Notes: a model not told the origin generated them from the letters alone. A stretch of DNA of 64,000 bases from Homoserinibacter sp. YIM 151385 (GCF_027912415.1 NZ_CP115175.1:2817329-2881328), one strand, 5' to 3'; positions 44,132 to 54,895 are shown, numbered from the stretch's first letter. A program made the numbers and translations.

Positions 44132-45127
44132 TCAGGAGTAGTCGGACAGGTACTCGGCGAGCTCGTCCGAGTCGATCGTCAGCGCGATCGGCGGGACGTC
44201 GACGCCGTCGTTCTCGACGCCTTCGAGGATGTCGATCGGCACGTTCGCGACGGCCTCGCCGATGTCCTTGATGCGGACCGCGACGGACGTGCGGTAGATG
44301 CCGCCCTCCGCGACCGCCTCGAGGCCCTCCTTCGAGCCGTCCTGGCCGCCGATGAAGACGCTCGGGTCCTTCGGGTCGACGCCGGCGTTGATGAACGCCT
44401 GCCGCGCGCCGAGGCCCGAGTCGTCGTTGTAGGACAGCACCATGTTGAGGTCGGGGTTCGCCTGCAGCACCTCGCGGGTGACCTGCTCACCCGCCTCGCG
44501 GTCGGAGGCCTTCTGGGTCGCGACGATCTCGATGTTCGCCGCGTCGCCCGGGAAGACCTCGTTGAGGCCGTCGTCGCGCTCGGCGCCGACCGCGAGATCG
44601 CGGTCCTGCAGGATCAGCACCTTGACGGGCTCGTCCTGCTCGGCCGCCCAGTCGAGCGCGGCCTGGCCGAGCGCCTTGCCGCTCTCGAGGCCGCTGAAGA
44701 GGATCGACGCGTCCTGGTTCTCGATCGGGGCGGCGTAGGAGACGAAGACCGTGCAGTTGTCGCGCGCCTCGGCGGCGAGCGACTCCATCGACGTCGGCTC
44801 GAGGGGGTAGGACACGATCGCGGGCACCTGCTGCGTCACGAGCGCCTGCACGTTCGTGTTCTGCTTCTGCAGGTCGTTGTCGTCGGCCGTGTACTTCACC
44901 TCGTAGCCGCGCTCGTCGGCCGCGGCCTCGGCGAACCGCTGCAGGTCGCCGTACACCGACAGGCTCGTCAGCGGGTAGTCGAAGTAGATCTCCTTGGTGC
45001 TCGAGCGCTCGCAGTCGCCGGACGCGTCGCCGCTCGGGCTGCCCGTGCTGACGGCGTCGCAGCCCGTGAGGGCGAGGATCGTGATCGCCGCGGATGCCGC
45101 GGCGACCGTGGTGCGGGTGTACTTCAT
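44132..45127 (-). CDS. Sugar-binding lipoprotein of CUT2 importer
   Basis: The product has 331 residues. The lipoprotein signal ends in ILALTGC (Cys near residue 22). The mature part is a type 1 periplasmic-binding protein (Peripla_BP_4) with DYPLTSLSVYGDLQ and VLSYNDDSGLGARQAF typical of RbsB-like proteins. I chose the ATG at 45127 because a GAGAG stretch precedes it at good distance; ATGs at 45133 and 45145 are alternatives. It is the first gene of the eight-gene operon that ends at 36173. Confidence 0.9.
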   Translation of the reverse strand: MKYTRTTVAAASAAITILALTGCDAVSTGSPSGDASGDCERSSTKEIYFDYPLTSLSVYGDLQRFAEAAADERGYEVKYTADDNDLQKQNTNVQALVTQQVPAIVSYPLEPTSMESLAAEARDNCTVFVSYAAPIENQDASILFSGLESGKALGQAALDWAAEQDEPVKVLILQDRDLAVGAERDDGLNEVFPGDAANIEIVATQKASDREAGEQVTREVLQANPDLNMVLSYNDDSGLGARQAFINAGVDPKDPSVFIGGQDGSKEGLEAVAEGGIYRTSVAVRIKDIGEAVANVPIDILEGVENDGVDVPPIALTIDSDELAEYLSDYS

Positions 45128-45197
45128 GAACATCTCTCTCTTCATCGAGGCGTGATGCCGGCGGCGTCGCGTCGCGAGCCGGGTGAATTCCGTGACT

Positions 45198-45377
45198 TGT
45201 GGATATTCACACATTCGCGTCGTGGCCGTCAACAGCACACCCGGGCGAGGAGCCGGCCCATGGGAGCTCAGTAGGGCGGGGCTTCAGGGGTGATGCACCG
45301 AGAATATGAGCCGTCGGTTGTGTGGATATTTCCACATTATGACGATCGTGTTACGGCGTGAGGAGGCAATATCCACA
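45198..45377. promoter_or_regulatory. Three TGTGGATATT sites in front of the sugar/polyol operon
   Basis: TGTGGATATT occurs at 45198-45207 (within the near-palindrome TGTGGATATTCACA), at 45321-45330 (within TGTGGATATTTCCACA) and inverted at 45368-45377. The first lies about 16 bp downstream of a TTGACG (-35; 45232-45227, minus strand). They are likely operators of the DeoR protein. They also match the DnaA-box complement TGTGGATAA at 8 of 9, so that alternative is open. The rest of the 342-bp gap holds the metG -10 and nothing else I can recognise. Confidence 0.6.
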
Positions 45378-45456
45378 CGCCGGTCCGCGCGCCGGATGCG
45401 GATCCCGTCCGGACCGCGTCCCCGCATCCGCGCCGAAACACAGCCCGCCCCGCCCG

Positions 45457-45462
45457 TAGACT
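45457..45462 (+). promoter_or_regulatory. -10 hexamer TAGACT, predicted leaderless start of metG
   Basis: TAGACT ends 7 nt before the metG ATG; no ribosome site is seen. Confidence 0.5.
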
Positions 45463-45469
45463 TTCCCGC

Positions 45470-47089
45470 ATGCCCGCCGGCGACAGCTTCTACATCGCGA
45501 CCCCCATCTTCTACGTCAACGACGTCCCCCACATCGGCCACGCCTACACCGAGGTCGCCGCCGACGTCCTCGCCCGCTGGCACCGCCAGGCCGGCGACGA
45601 CACCTGGCTGCTCACCGGCACCGACGAGCACGGGCAGAAGATCCAGCGCACCGCGGTCGCGAACGGCGTCGGCCCGAAGGCGTGGGCCGACAAGCTGGTC
45701 GAGGAGTCGTGGATCCCGCTGCTCGAGACGATCGACATCCGCAACGACGACTTCATCCGCACCACCGACGAGCGCCACGAGACGGCGGTCGCCCGCTTCC
45801 TGCAGAAGCTGCACGACGACGGCCACATCTACGAGGGCGAGTACGAGGGCTACTACTGCGTCGGCTGCGAGGAGTACAAGCAGCCGGACGACCTGCTCCG
45901 CGCCGAGGACGGCGACTACGCGGGCGAGCTGGTCTGCAGGATCCACTCCCGCCCGGTCGAGGTGCTCAAGGAGAAGAACTACTTCTTCCGCATGAGCGCG
46001 TTCCAGGACCGCCTGCTCGAGCTGTACGAGACGCAGCGCGATTTCGTGCAGCCGGAGAGCGTCCGCAACGAGATCGTCGCCTTCGTGCGCTCGGGGCTCA
46101 GCGACCTGTCGATCTCGCGCTCCAGCTTCGACTGGGGCATCAAGGTCCCGTGGGATGAGACGCATGTCGTCTACGTCTGGTTCGACGCGCTCCTCAACTA
46201 CATCTCGGCGGTCGGCTACGGCGTCGACGACGAGGAGTTCGCGCGCCGCTGGCCGGCGGTGCAGCTGGTCGGCAAGGACATCGCCCGCTTCCACGCGGTG
46301 ATCTGGCCGGCGATGCTCATGGCGGCCGGCCTCCCGGTGAGCCGGCGCGTGTTCGGCCACGGCTGGCTGCTGGTGGGGGGCGAGAAGATGTCGAAGTCGA
46401 AGCTGACGGGCATCGCCCCGCACCAGATCACCGACACCTTCGGCTCGGACGCGTTCCGCTACTACTTCATGCGGGCGATCAGCTTCGGCCAGGACGGCTC
46501 CTTCAGCTGGGAGGACCTCGCGGCGCGGTACCAGGCGGAGCTCGCGAACGGCTTCGGCAACCTCGCCTCGCGCGTGGTCGCGATGGTGACGCGCTACTTC
46601 GACGGCGTCGTGCCGGCCGCGGGGGAGACGACGGAGGCCGAGGTCCGCATCCAGGAGACGCTGCGGACGGCGGTGCGGACGGCGGACCGCGCGATGGACC
46701 GCCTCGCGATCCATGAGGCGATCGCCGCCGTGTGGACGCTCGTCGACGAGCTCAACGGCTACATCACGGAGCAGGAGCCGTGGGCGGTCGCGAAGCGCGC
46801 GGCGGAGGACCCGGCGGAGCGCGAGCGGCTGGCGACGATCCTCTACACCGCCGCCGAGGGTCTGCGGGCGCTCGCCGTGCTGCTCAGCCCGGTGGTGCCG
46901 AAGGCGACGGAGAAGCTGTGGGCGGCGCTCGGCGCCGAGACCGGACTCGGCGCGCTCGCGGAGCAGCCGATCCGGGAGTCGGGCGACTGGGGCCGGCTGC
47001 TCGCCGGCAGCCGCGTCTCGGCGCTGGAGGCGCTCTTCCCGCGCATCGAGCTGGAGGCGCCGAGCGCGCCGGGCGGGTCGGCCGCATGA
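45470..47089 (+). CDS. metG: Methionyl-tRNA synthetase
   Basis: The product has 539 residues. The class I signatures are HIGH at residues 21-24 and KMSKS at 306-310. The zinc-knuckle region is reduced to YCVGCEEY and LVCRIHSRP, that is CxxC plus a CxxH-like pair. The anticodon-binding helical domain is present, and there is no C-terminal tRNA-binding extension. It charges tRNA-Met with methionine. Its stop overlaps the tatD start (ATGA). Confidence 0.96.
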   Translation: MPAGDSFYIATPIFYVNDVPHIGHAYTEVAADVLARWHRQAGDDTWLLTGTDEHGQKIQRTAVANGVGPKAWADKLVEESWIPLLETIDIRNDDFIRTTDERHETAVARFLQKLHDDGHIYEGEYEGYYCVGCEEYKQPDDLLRAEDGDYAGELVCRIHSRPVEVLKEKNYFFRMSAFQDRLLELYETQRDFVQPESVRNEIVAFVRSGLSDLSISRSSFDWGIKVPWDETHVVYVWFDALLNYISAVGYGVDDEEFARRWPAVQLVGKDIARFHAVIWPAMLMAAGLPVSRRVFGHGWLLVGGEKMSKSKLTGIAPHQITDTFGSDAFRYYFMRAISFGQDGSFSWEDLAARYQAELANGFGNLASRVVAMVTRYFDGVVPAAGETTEAEVRIQETLRTAVRTADRAMDRLAIHEAIAAVWTLVDELNGYITEQEPWAVAKRAAEDPAERERLATILYTAAEGLRALAVLLSPVVPKATEKLWAALGAETGLGALAEQPIRESGDWGRLLAGSRVSALEALFPRIELEAPSAPGGSAA

Positions 47090-48006
47090 GCTGGCCCCCG
47101 CTCCCAGAGGCGCTCGTGGTGCCCGTCTACGACAACCACACGCACCTCGACTTCGACGCGAGCGAGGGCCGCTCGGATCGGGCGGGGGAGGAGCCGCTGG
47201 GCTGGCTGGAGCAGCTGGACCGCGCCTCGAGCGTCGGGGTGCGCGGGGTCGTGCAGGTGGGCACGGATCTGGCGACGAGCCGCTGGTCGGCGGAGCTCGC
47301 GAGCCGTGAGCCGCGCGTGCTCGCCGCGGTCGCGATCCACCCGAACGACGCGCCGGCGCTGGAGCGCGACGGCCGGCTCGACGAGCACCTGGCGGGCATC
47401 GCCGAGCTCGCGGGCCGCCCCCGGGTGCGTGCGGTCGGCGAGACGGGCCTCGACTTCTTCCGCACCCCCGACGATGCCGGGCAGGCGGCGCAGCGACGCG
47501 CGTTCGAGGCCCACATCGAGATCGCGAAGGAGCAGGGCCTCGCGTTGCAGATCCACGACCGGGATGCGCACCAGGCCGTCGTGGAGACGCTCGAGCGGGT
47601 GGGCGCCCCCGAGCGCACCGTCTTCCACTGCTTCTCCGGCGACGCCGGGTTCGCCCGCTATGTCGCGGAGCGCGGCTGGTACCTCTCCTTCTCGGGCACG
47701 GTCACCTTCAAGAACGCGGGGGAGCTCCGCGAGGCGCTCGAGGTGATCCCGCGCGACCGCATCCTGCTCGAGACGGACGCGCCGTACCTGACGCCGACGC
47801 CGCACCGGGGCAGCCCGAACTCCTCGTACCTGATCCCGCACACGCTCCGGCAGATGGCGGCGCACCTGGGCACGGACGCGTCGATGCTCGCGGCGCAGAT
47901 CTCCTCGAACACGGAGCTCGTGTACGGGCACTGGGATGACGAGCCGGTCGTGACGCCGACGGGCCCCTTCGACGAGCATCCCGAGGGCGCGCCGGGGGCG
48001 CTGTGA
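47086..48006 (+). CDS. tatD: TatD-family metal-dependent hydrolase
   Basis: The product has 306 residues. Metal-binding motifs are [17 protein letters not shown] (Glu and Asp), IHDRDAH and HCFSG, and LLETDAPYL near the end. It is a cytoplasmic TIM-barrel nuclease; TatD proteins act as DNA exonucleases in repair. The first 45 residues contain an insert ([14 protein letters not shown]) between the first two strands. It overlaps metG and rsmA on both sides, the classic metG-tatD-ksgA order. Confidence 0.93.
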   Translation: MSWPPLPEALVVPVYDNHTHLDFDASEGRSDRAGEEPLGWLEQLDRASSVGVRGVVQVGTDLATSRWSAELASREPRVLAAVAIHPNDAPALERDGRLDEHLAGIAELAGRPRVRAVGETGLDFFRTPDDAGQAAQRRAFEAHIEIAKEQGLALQIHDRDAHQAVVETLERVGAPERTVFHCFSGDAGFARYVAERGWYLSFSGTVTFKNAGELREALEVIPRDRILLETDAPYLTPTPHRGSPNSSYLIPHTLRQMAAHLGTDASMLAAQISSNTELVYGHWDDEPVVTPTGPFDEHPEGAPGAL

Positions 48007-48869
48007 GCGTGAAGCTGCTGGGGCCGGCGGAGGTCCGCGACCTGGCCGAGCTCCTCGGCATCCAGCCCACCAAGAAGCTGGGGCAGAACTTCGTCCACGA
48101 CGGCAACACGGTGCGCCGCATCGTGCGCGCCGGCGGCGTCGAGGCGGGCGACGAGGTGCTGGAGGTGGGGCCGGGTCTCGGCTCGCTGACGCTCGGGCTC
48201 CTGGAGGCGGGCGCGCGGGTGACGGCGATCGAGATCGACCGCCGGCTCGCCGCCCAGCTGCCGGCGACGGCGGCCGAGCTCGCGCCGGAGGCGTCCCTCA
48301 CGGTCATCACCGAGGACGCGCTGAAGGTGACGGAGCTGCCGACCGCGCCCACCCATCTCGTCGCGAACCTGCCGTACAACGTCAGCGTGCCCGTGCTGCT
48401 GCACCTGCTCGAGCACGTGCCGAGCCTCCGGCGCGGTCTCGTCATGGTGCAGGCGGAGGTCGGGGAGCGGCTCGCGGCCGCGCCCGGCGGGCGGGTGTAC
48501 GGCGCCCCCAGCGCGAAGGCCGCCTGGTACGGCCGCTGGTCGACGGCGGGGCTCGTCAGCCGCCAGGTGTTCTGGCCGGTGCCGAACGTCGACTCCATCC
48601 TCGTCGGCTTCGCGCGCGGCGAGCTGCCCGGCACCGAGCACGAGCGGCGCCGGACCTTCGCGCTCGTGGAGGCCGGCTTCGGTCAGCGGCGGAAGATGAT
48701 CCGGCAGTCGCTCGCCGACGCGCTCGGCGGCGCCGCGAGGGTGACGGCGATCGCGGAGTCGGCCGGCATCGACCCGACGGCGCGCAGCGAGCGCCTCACG
48801 GTGCTCGACTTCCTCGCGCTGGCCCGTGCGTCGGAGGCATCCCCCGGACTGGCTACAGTGAGCGCATGA
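48003..48869 (+). CDS. rsmA: 16S rRNA (adenine-1518/1519-N6)-dimethyltransferase
   Basis: The product has 288 residues. It opens with [18 protein letters not shown]; the SAM site is [17 protein letters not shown], and the catalytic motif is [11 protein letters not shown]. It dimethylates two adenines in helix 45 of 16S rRNA late in 30S assembly. The GTG start overlaps the tatD stop (GTGA) and its own stop overlaps the ispE ATG. No rpfB gene lies upstream, unlike in mycobacteria. Confidence 0.95.
   Translation: MSVKLLGPAEVRDLAELLGIQPTKKLGQNFVHDGNTVRRIVRAGGVEAGDEVLEVGPGLGSLTLGLLEAGARVTAIEIDRRLAAQLPATAAELAPEASLTVITEDALKVTELPTAPTHLVANLPYNVSVPVLLHLLEHVPSLRRGLVMVQAEVGERLAAAPGGRVYGAPSAKAAWYGRWSTAGLVSRQVFWPVPNVDSILVGFARGELPGTEHERRRTFALVEAGFGQRRKMIRQSLADALGGAARVTAIAESAGIDPTARSERLTVLDFLALARASEASPGLATVSA
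48854..48859 (+). promoter_or_regulatory. -10 hexamer TACAGT, possible internal leaderless promoter of ispE
   Basis: TACAGT lies inside the 3' end of rsmA and ends 6 nt before the ispE ATG, so ispE may also be expressed on its own. Confidence 0.35.
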
Positions 48870-49798
48870 CCCGGGCCCCGCGCACCAGTGTCCGTGCGAA
48901 GGCGCCCGGCAAGGTCAACGTCTTCCTGCGCGTCGGGTCCCTCATGGACGACGGCTACCACGACGTCGCGATCGCGTACCAGGCGCTCTCGCTCAGCGAG
49001 GAGGTGCGGGTCAGCCACGCCGACCGGCTCTCGGTCGAGGTGTCGGGCACCGTCGAGCTCTCGCGGGTGCCGCTCGACGGCACGAACATCGCGATCCAGG
49101 CGGCGAGGCTGCTCGCGGCGCGCACCGGCTACACGGGCGGCGCCCGCATCGAGATCGAGAAGCACGTGCCCGTGACGGGCGGGATGGGCGGCGGTTCCGC
49201 GGATGCCGCGGCGACCCTGCTCGCGCTCGACGCGCTCTGGGGCACGGAGCTCCCGCGCGACGAGATGCTGGAGCTGGCGCGCAAGCTCGGCGCGGATGTG
49301 CCCTTCGCCTTCACCGGCGGCACCGCGATCGGCACCGGCCGCGGCGACGAGCTCTCGCCGGCCCTCGCGAGCGGCACCTTCCACTGGGTGCTCGCGCTGG
49401 CCGAGTTCGGGCTGTCGACGCCGGAGGTCTACGCCGAGCTCGACCGGCACCGCTCGCGGCACGCCCCCGGCGTCCTGCACGTGGACGACGCCCCGACCGT
49501 GGATGCGGACGTCCTCCAGGCGCTCCGGGCCGGCGACCCGCGGATGCTCGCCGAGGTCCTCCACAACGACCTCCAGGCGGCGGCGCTGCATCTCTCGCCC
49601 TCGCTCGCGCAGACCCTGGAGCTGGGGGAGGAGAACGGCGCGCTCGCCGGCATCATCTCGGGGTCGGGCCCGACGGTCGCGTTCCTCGCCGCGGATCGGG
49701 ACTCGGCGCTCGAGCTGCAGGTGGCGCTGTCGGCCGCGCAGCTGCGGGTCGTGCGGGCGACGGGGCCCGTGCACGGCGCGCGCATCGTCTCCGACTGA
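48866..49798 (+). CDS. ispE: 4-diphosphocytidyl-2-C-methyl-D-erythritol kinase
   Basis: The product has 310 residues and is a GHMP kinase of the non-mevalonate isoprenoid pathway. Substrate motif is [12 protein letters not shown], the ATP loop is [18 protein letters not shown], and the third motif is [11 protein letters not shown]. It phosphorylates CDP-methylerythritol. It overlaps the rsmA stop. In many actinobacteria an ABC-F gene follows directly; here the metQNI genes stand between. Confidence 0.95.
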   Translation: MTRAPRTSVRAKAPGKVNVFLRVGSLMDDGYHDVAIAYQALSLSEEVRVSHADRLSVEVSGTVELSRVPLDGTNIAIQAARLLAARTGYTGGARIEIEKHVPVTGGMGGGSADAAATLLALDALWGTELPRDEMLELARKLGADVPFAFTGGTAIGTGRGDELSPALASGTFHWVLALAEFGLSTPEVYAELDRHRSRHAPGVLHVDDAPTVDADVLQALRAGDPRMLAEVLHNDLQAAALHLSPSLAQTLELGEENGALAGIISGSGPTVAFLAADRDSALELQVALSAAQLRVVRATGPVHGARIVSD

Positions 49799-49916
49799 GG
49801 CTCCCGGTCGAAGCGCGCCGCCGGAGGCGACGCGTCTCGGGACCGCGCCGTGCAACTCGCGCGTCACATTGCGTCGCAGTCGGTCATCTCGCGCAACCGG
49901 ATTCGACCCGGGAGCC
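49799..49916 (+). other. Long-range inverted repeat in the leader region of metQNI
   Basis: GGCTCCCGGTCGAA (49799-49812) pairs with TTCGACCCGGGAGCC (49902-49916) with a single bulged C. It would close an 89-nt GC-rich domain. It lies between the ispE stop and the metQ ATG. It does not match the SAM-I riboswitch core that I know. It could be a terminator-like fold or a new leader RNA. Confidence 0.45.
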
Positions 49917-49985
49917 GGCACGGGCGACAGTAGACGAGCCCCGCACCCCGGGCCCCACAGCACCGCCACCGAAAGGCACCACCCG

Positions 49986-50945
49986 ATGTCCGACGCATCC
50001 GCCCCCATCGTCCCGCCGAAGAAGAGCCGCGGCCCGCTGATCGCGGCCATCGTGATCGCCGTCGCGGCGGTCCTCGCGATCGTCCTCGTCGTCGTCAACC
50101 TCGCGAAGCCGGCGGACGCCCCCGGCGCGGAAGGCGGCCCCGAGCTCGGCAGCCCCGAGAACCCGGTGCAGATCGGCACCGTCGGCGCGGGCGACCCGTA
50201 CTGGGCGACCTTCGCCGACGCCGCCGAGGCCGAGGGCATCAGCGTCGAGCTCGTCGACTTCGGCGACTACGCGCAGCCGAACCCGGCGCTCGCGGAGGGC
50301 GAGCTGGACCTCAACCAGTTCCAGCACATCATCTACCTCGCGCAGTACAACGTCTCCTCGGGCGAGGACCTCCAGCCCATCGGCGCGACCGCGATCTACC
50401 CGCTCGGCCTCTACTCGAAGCAGTACGACAGCGCCGAGTCGATCCCGGACGGCTCGACCGTCGCCATCCCGGACGACCCCGCGAACCTGGCCCGCGCCCT
50501 CCTCGTGCTCCAGTCGGCGGGCCTCGTCGAGCTGACCGAGACCTCGCCCTTCATCACGCTCGACGCCGTCGACGAGGGCGCCTCGCGCGTCGAGGTCACG
50601 ACCCTCGCCGCCGCGCAGACCGCGATCGCGCTCGACGACGTCGCCGCCTCCGTCATCAACAACGACTTCATCGAGGACGCCGGGCTCGAGGCCTCCGACG
50701 CGATCGCGCAGGACGACCCGAGCGACCCCGCCGCCCTCCCGTACGTCAACATCTTCGCCTCGCGCGCCGATGACGTCGACAGCGAGGTCCTCAACAAGCT
50801 CGTCGAGATCTACCAGAACTCGCAGGAGGTGCTCGACGGCGTGCAGACCGCCTCGGGCGGCACGGCCGTCTTCCTCACGACCCCGAAGGCCGACCTCCAG
50901 GCCTCGCTCGTCGAGGTGGAGAAGGCCACGGCGGAGGCCGAGTGA
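49986..50945 (+). CDS. metQ: Methionine-binding protein MetQ with N-terminal membrane anchor
   Basis: The product has 319 residues. The core is the NLPA/MetQ fold (IGTVGAGDPYWATFADAAE, LDLNQFQHIIYL, IPDDPANLARAL, SVINNDF). The N-terminus has no lipobox Cys. Instead the first 20 residues are polar and basic (VPPKKSRGP), followed by a 20-residue hydrophobic helix, so the protein seems to be held by a membrane helix rather than by lipid. AAAGG lies 10-11 nt before the ATG. Its stop overlaps the metN GTG. Confidence 0.92.
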   Translation: MSDASAPIVPPKKSRGPLIAAIVIAVAAVLAIVLVVVNLAKPADAPGAEGGPELGSPENPVQIGTVGAGDPYWATFADAAEAEGISVELVDFGDYAQPNPALAEGELDLNQFQHIIYLAQYNVSSGEDLQPIGATAIYPLGLYSKQYDSAESIPDGSTVAIPDDPANLARALLVLQSAGLVELTETSPFITLDAVDEGASRVEVTTLAAAQTAIALDDVAASVINNDFIEDAGLEASDAIAQDDPSDPAALPYVNIFASRADDVDSEVLNKLVEIYQNSQEVLDGVQTASGGTAVFLTTPKADLQASLVEVEKATAEAE

Positions 50946-51979
50946 CCGCCGAGGTCTCGATCCGCTTCGAGGGCGTCGCCAAGCGCTTCCCCGCGCGCTC
51001 GCGCGGGGAGGCGCCGGTGAGCGCCCTCGAGGCCGTCGACCTCGAGATCCGCCGCGGCGAGATCTTCGGGGTCATCGGCTACTCGGGTGCCGGCAAGTCG
51101 ACCCTCGTGCGGCTCATCAACGCGCTCGAGAAGCCGAGCGAGGGGCGCGTGCTCGTGGAGGGCACGGATGTCACGACGCTGGGCGAGCGCGAGCTCACCC
51201 GCCTGCGCCTCGGCATCGGCATGATCTTCCAGCAGTTCAACCTGTTCTCCTCGCGGAACGTGTGGGAGAACATCGCCTACCCGCTGCGGCTCGCGAAGCT
51301 CGGCGAGGCGGCGCGCAACGAGCGCGTCGCCGAGCTGCTCCGCTTCGTGGGGCTCGCCGACAAGGCCGCCGCCTACCCGGAGCAGCTCTCGGGCGGGCAG
51401 AAGCAGCGCGTCGGCATCGCGCGCGCCCTCGCCGCCCGCCCCGGCATCCTGCTCGCCGACGAGGCGACGAGCGCCCTCGACCCGGAGACGACGCTCGAGG
51501 TGCTCGAGCTGCTGCAGCGGGTGAACCGCGAGCTCGGCGTGACGATCGTCATCATCACGCACGAGATGGAGGTCATCCGCCGGATCGCGGACCGCGTCGC
51601 CGTCATGGAGCAGGGCCGCATCGTCGAGTCCGGCGAGGTCTACGACGTGTTCACCGCCCCCGCCTCGGCGGCCGCGCAGCGCTTCGTGCAGACGGTCGTG
51701 AAGGCCGTGCCCGAGGGGACGGAGCTCGAGCTGCTGCGGGAGCGGCATCCCGGGCGCCTCGTCACCCTGCGCTTCGGCGAGCAGTCGGCGCAGGGCGAGG
51801 TCTTCGCAGAGCTCTCGCGCCGCGAGGTCGCCTTCGAGATCGTCTACGGCGGCATCGACGACATCCAGGGCCGCAGCTTCGGCCTGCTCACCCTCGCCCT
51901 CCGCGGCGCGGACGGGGCGGTCGAGGATGCCGTGCGGGCGATCGGCGCGCACGCGGACGTCACGGAGGCGGCACGATGA
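50942..51979 (+). CDS. metN: Methionine ABC importer ATP-binding protein MetN
   Basis: The product has 345 residues. Walker A is GYSGAGKST, the signature LSGGQKQR and Walker B LLADEATSALD. The C-terminal 90 residues form the NIL domain (LVTLRFGEQSAQGEV to VEDAVRAIGAH), which senses methionine and inhibits transport. The GTG start overlaps the metQ stop and its own stop overlaps the metI ATG. Confidence 0.95.
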   Translation: MTAEVSIRFEGVAKRFPARSRGEAPVSALEAVDLEIRRGEIFGVIGYSGAGKSTLVRLINALEKPSEGRVLVEGTDVTTLGERELTRLRLGIGMIFQQFNLFSSRNVWENIAYPLRLAKLGEAARNERVAELLRFVGLADKAAAYPEQLSGGQKQRVGIARALAARPGILLADEATSALDPETTLEVLELLQRVNRELGVTIVIITHEMEVIRRIADRVAVMEQGRIVESGEVYDVFTAPASAAAQRFVQTVVKAVPEGTELELLRERHPGRLVTLRFGEQSAQGEVFAELSRREVAFEIVYGGIDDIQGRSFGLLTLALRGADGAVEDAVRAIGAHADVTEAAR

Positions 51980-52635
51980 ACGACCTGATCCGGCTCCTCC
52001 CCGACTTCTGGGAGGCCGCGGCCGAGACGCTCTACATCGTCGCGCTGTCGCTGCTGTTCGGCGGCATCCTCGGGCTCGTGCTCGGCGTCGCCGTCTACGC
52101 GACCCGGTCGGGCGGGCTCTTCGCGAACCGCGCGGCGAGCGCGATCCTCGGCGTCATCATCAACACCTTCCGCCCCATCCCGTTCATCATCTTCCTCGCG
52201 GCGGCGCAGCCCCTCGCGCGGCTCGTGGTGGGCAAGGGCATCGGCATCAACGCGGTCATCTTCACGATCGCGCTCGCCGCGAGCTTCGCGATCGCGCGGC
52301 TCGTCGAGCAGAACCTGCTCACGGTGCAGCCGGGGGTGATCGAGGCGGCGCGGGCGATGGGTGCGAGCCGCTGGCGGACGCTCCTCACGATCGTCGTGCC
52401 GGAGGCGCTCGGGCCGCTCGTGCTCAGCGGCACCTTCGTCGTCATCGCCCTCGTCGACATGTCGGCGCAGGCGGGCCTCATCGGCGGCGGCGGGCTCGGC
52501 TACTTCGCGATCCAGTACGGGTATCTGCAGTTCAACCCGTGGGTCACGTGGGCGGCGCTCGTGCTGCTCATCGTGTTCGTGCAGGTCATCCAGTACCTCG
52601 GCAACCTGCTCGCGCGGAGGATCCTGCGGCGCTAG
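51976..52635 (+). CDS. metI: Methionine ABC importer permease MetI
   Basis: The product has 219 residues and five membrane helices, as in MetI. Family motifs are NTFRPIPFIIFLAA, the EAA loop VIEAARAMGASRWRTLL, and GGGGLGYFAIQYGY near the C-terminus. It is the last gene of metQNI. The dispersed palindromic repeat (copy 3) starts 7 bp after its stop and probably serves as terminator. Confidence 0.95.
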   Translation: MNDLIRLLPDFWEAAAETLYIVALSLLFGGILGLVLGVAVYATRSGGLFANRAASAILGVIINTFRPIPFIIFLAAAQPLARLVVGKGIGINAVIFTIALAASFAIARLVEQNLLTVQPGVIEAARAMGASRWRTLLTIVVPEALGPLVLSGTFVVIALVDMSAQAGLIGGGGLGYFAIQYGYLQFNPWVTWAALVLLIVFVQVIQYLGNLLARRILRR

Positions 52636-52641
52636 CCGCCC

Positions 52642-52707
52642 GAGGTGTGAGTTTCTCCGCATTCTGCGTGCGGATCCTCAGTGCGAATGCGGAGAAACTC
52701 ACATCTC
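52642..52707. repeat. Dispersed palindromic repeat, copy 3
   Basis: The 23-bp arms (52642-52664 and 52685-52707) match with one mismatch and share GTGTGAGTTTCTCCGC / GCGGAGAAACTCACATC with copies 1 and 2. GGATCC is at the centre. It lies 6 bp after metI and 8 bp before the end of the convergent TfoX-like gene. Confidence 0.88.
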
Positions 52708-52715
52708 AAGCGGGG

Positions 52716-52982
52716 TCAGCAGCCGACGAGCACCTGGAACTCGAACCAGAGCGCGTCGCGCTCGGAGGCGGGGATGCGGTGCCAGCGGATGCCGCGGATC
52801 GCACCCTCGACCGCCATCAGCGCGTGCCGGCAGTCGCGGAGGCCGGCCTCGTACAGCAGGCGCGTCACCTCGAGCGCGCCCCGGCGCCGGAGCTCCGCGG
52901 GGTCGTGCACGTCGACCTCGCGGAGCTCCCGACTCAGCACGGGTCCGATGTTGGGCGTGGCGTCGAAGGGATCCCTGACCAT
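52716..52982 (-). CDS. TfoX C-terminal-domain-like protein
   Basis: The product has 88 residues. PNIGPVLSRELREVDVHDPA followed by RRGALEVTRLLYEAGLRDCR is the helix-hairpin-helix pattern of the TfoX C-terminal domain. The rest is helical (HALMAVEGAIRGIRW). In the stand-alone form its role is unknown; it has been linked to DNA binding in competence regulators. GGAGG lies 8 nt before the ATG at 52982. It is convergent with metI and divergent from the ABC-F gene. Confidence 0.82.
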   Translation of the reverse strand: MVRDPFDATPNIGPVLSRELREVDVHDPAELRRRGALEVTRLLYEAGLRDCRHALMAVEGAIRGIRWHRIPASERDALWFEFQVLVGC

Positions 52983-53033
52983 CCCGGCATCCTCCGCCGC
53001 AGCGGATCGCGGCGTCAACGGGGTTGCGCGATC

Positions 53034-53039
53034 TAGGCT
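53034..53039 (+). promoter_or_regulatory. -10 hexamer TAGGCT before ABC-F gene
   Basis: TAGGCT ends 8 nt before GTG 53048 (2 nt before an in-frame GTG at 53042). It fits the near-leaderless pattern of the window. Confidence 0.4.
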
Positions 53040-53047
53040 GGGTGCCT

Positions 53048-54886
<1,839 letters not shown>

Positions 54887-54895
54887 GCTGACCGC

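Noticed and set aside
49799..49985. A SAM-I riboswitch before metQ
   Set aside because: The kink-turn and AAGCCCGGCAACC-like core segments are missing; only a long-range stem is present.
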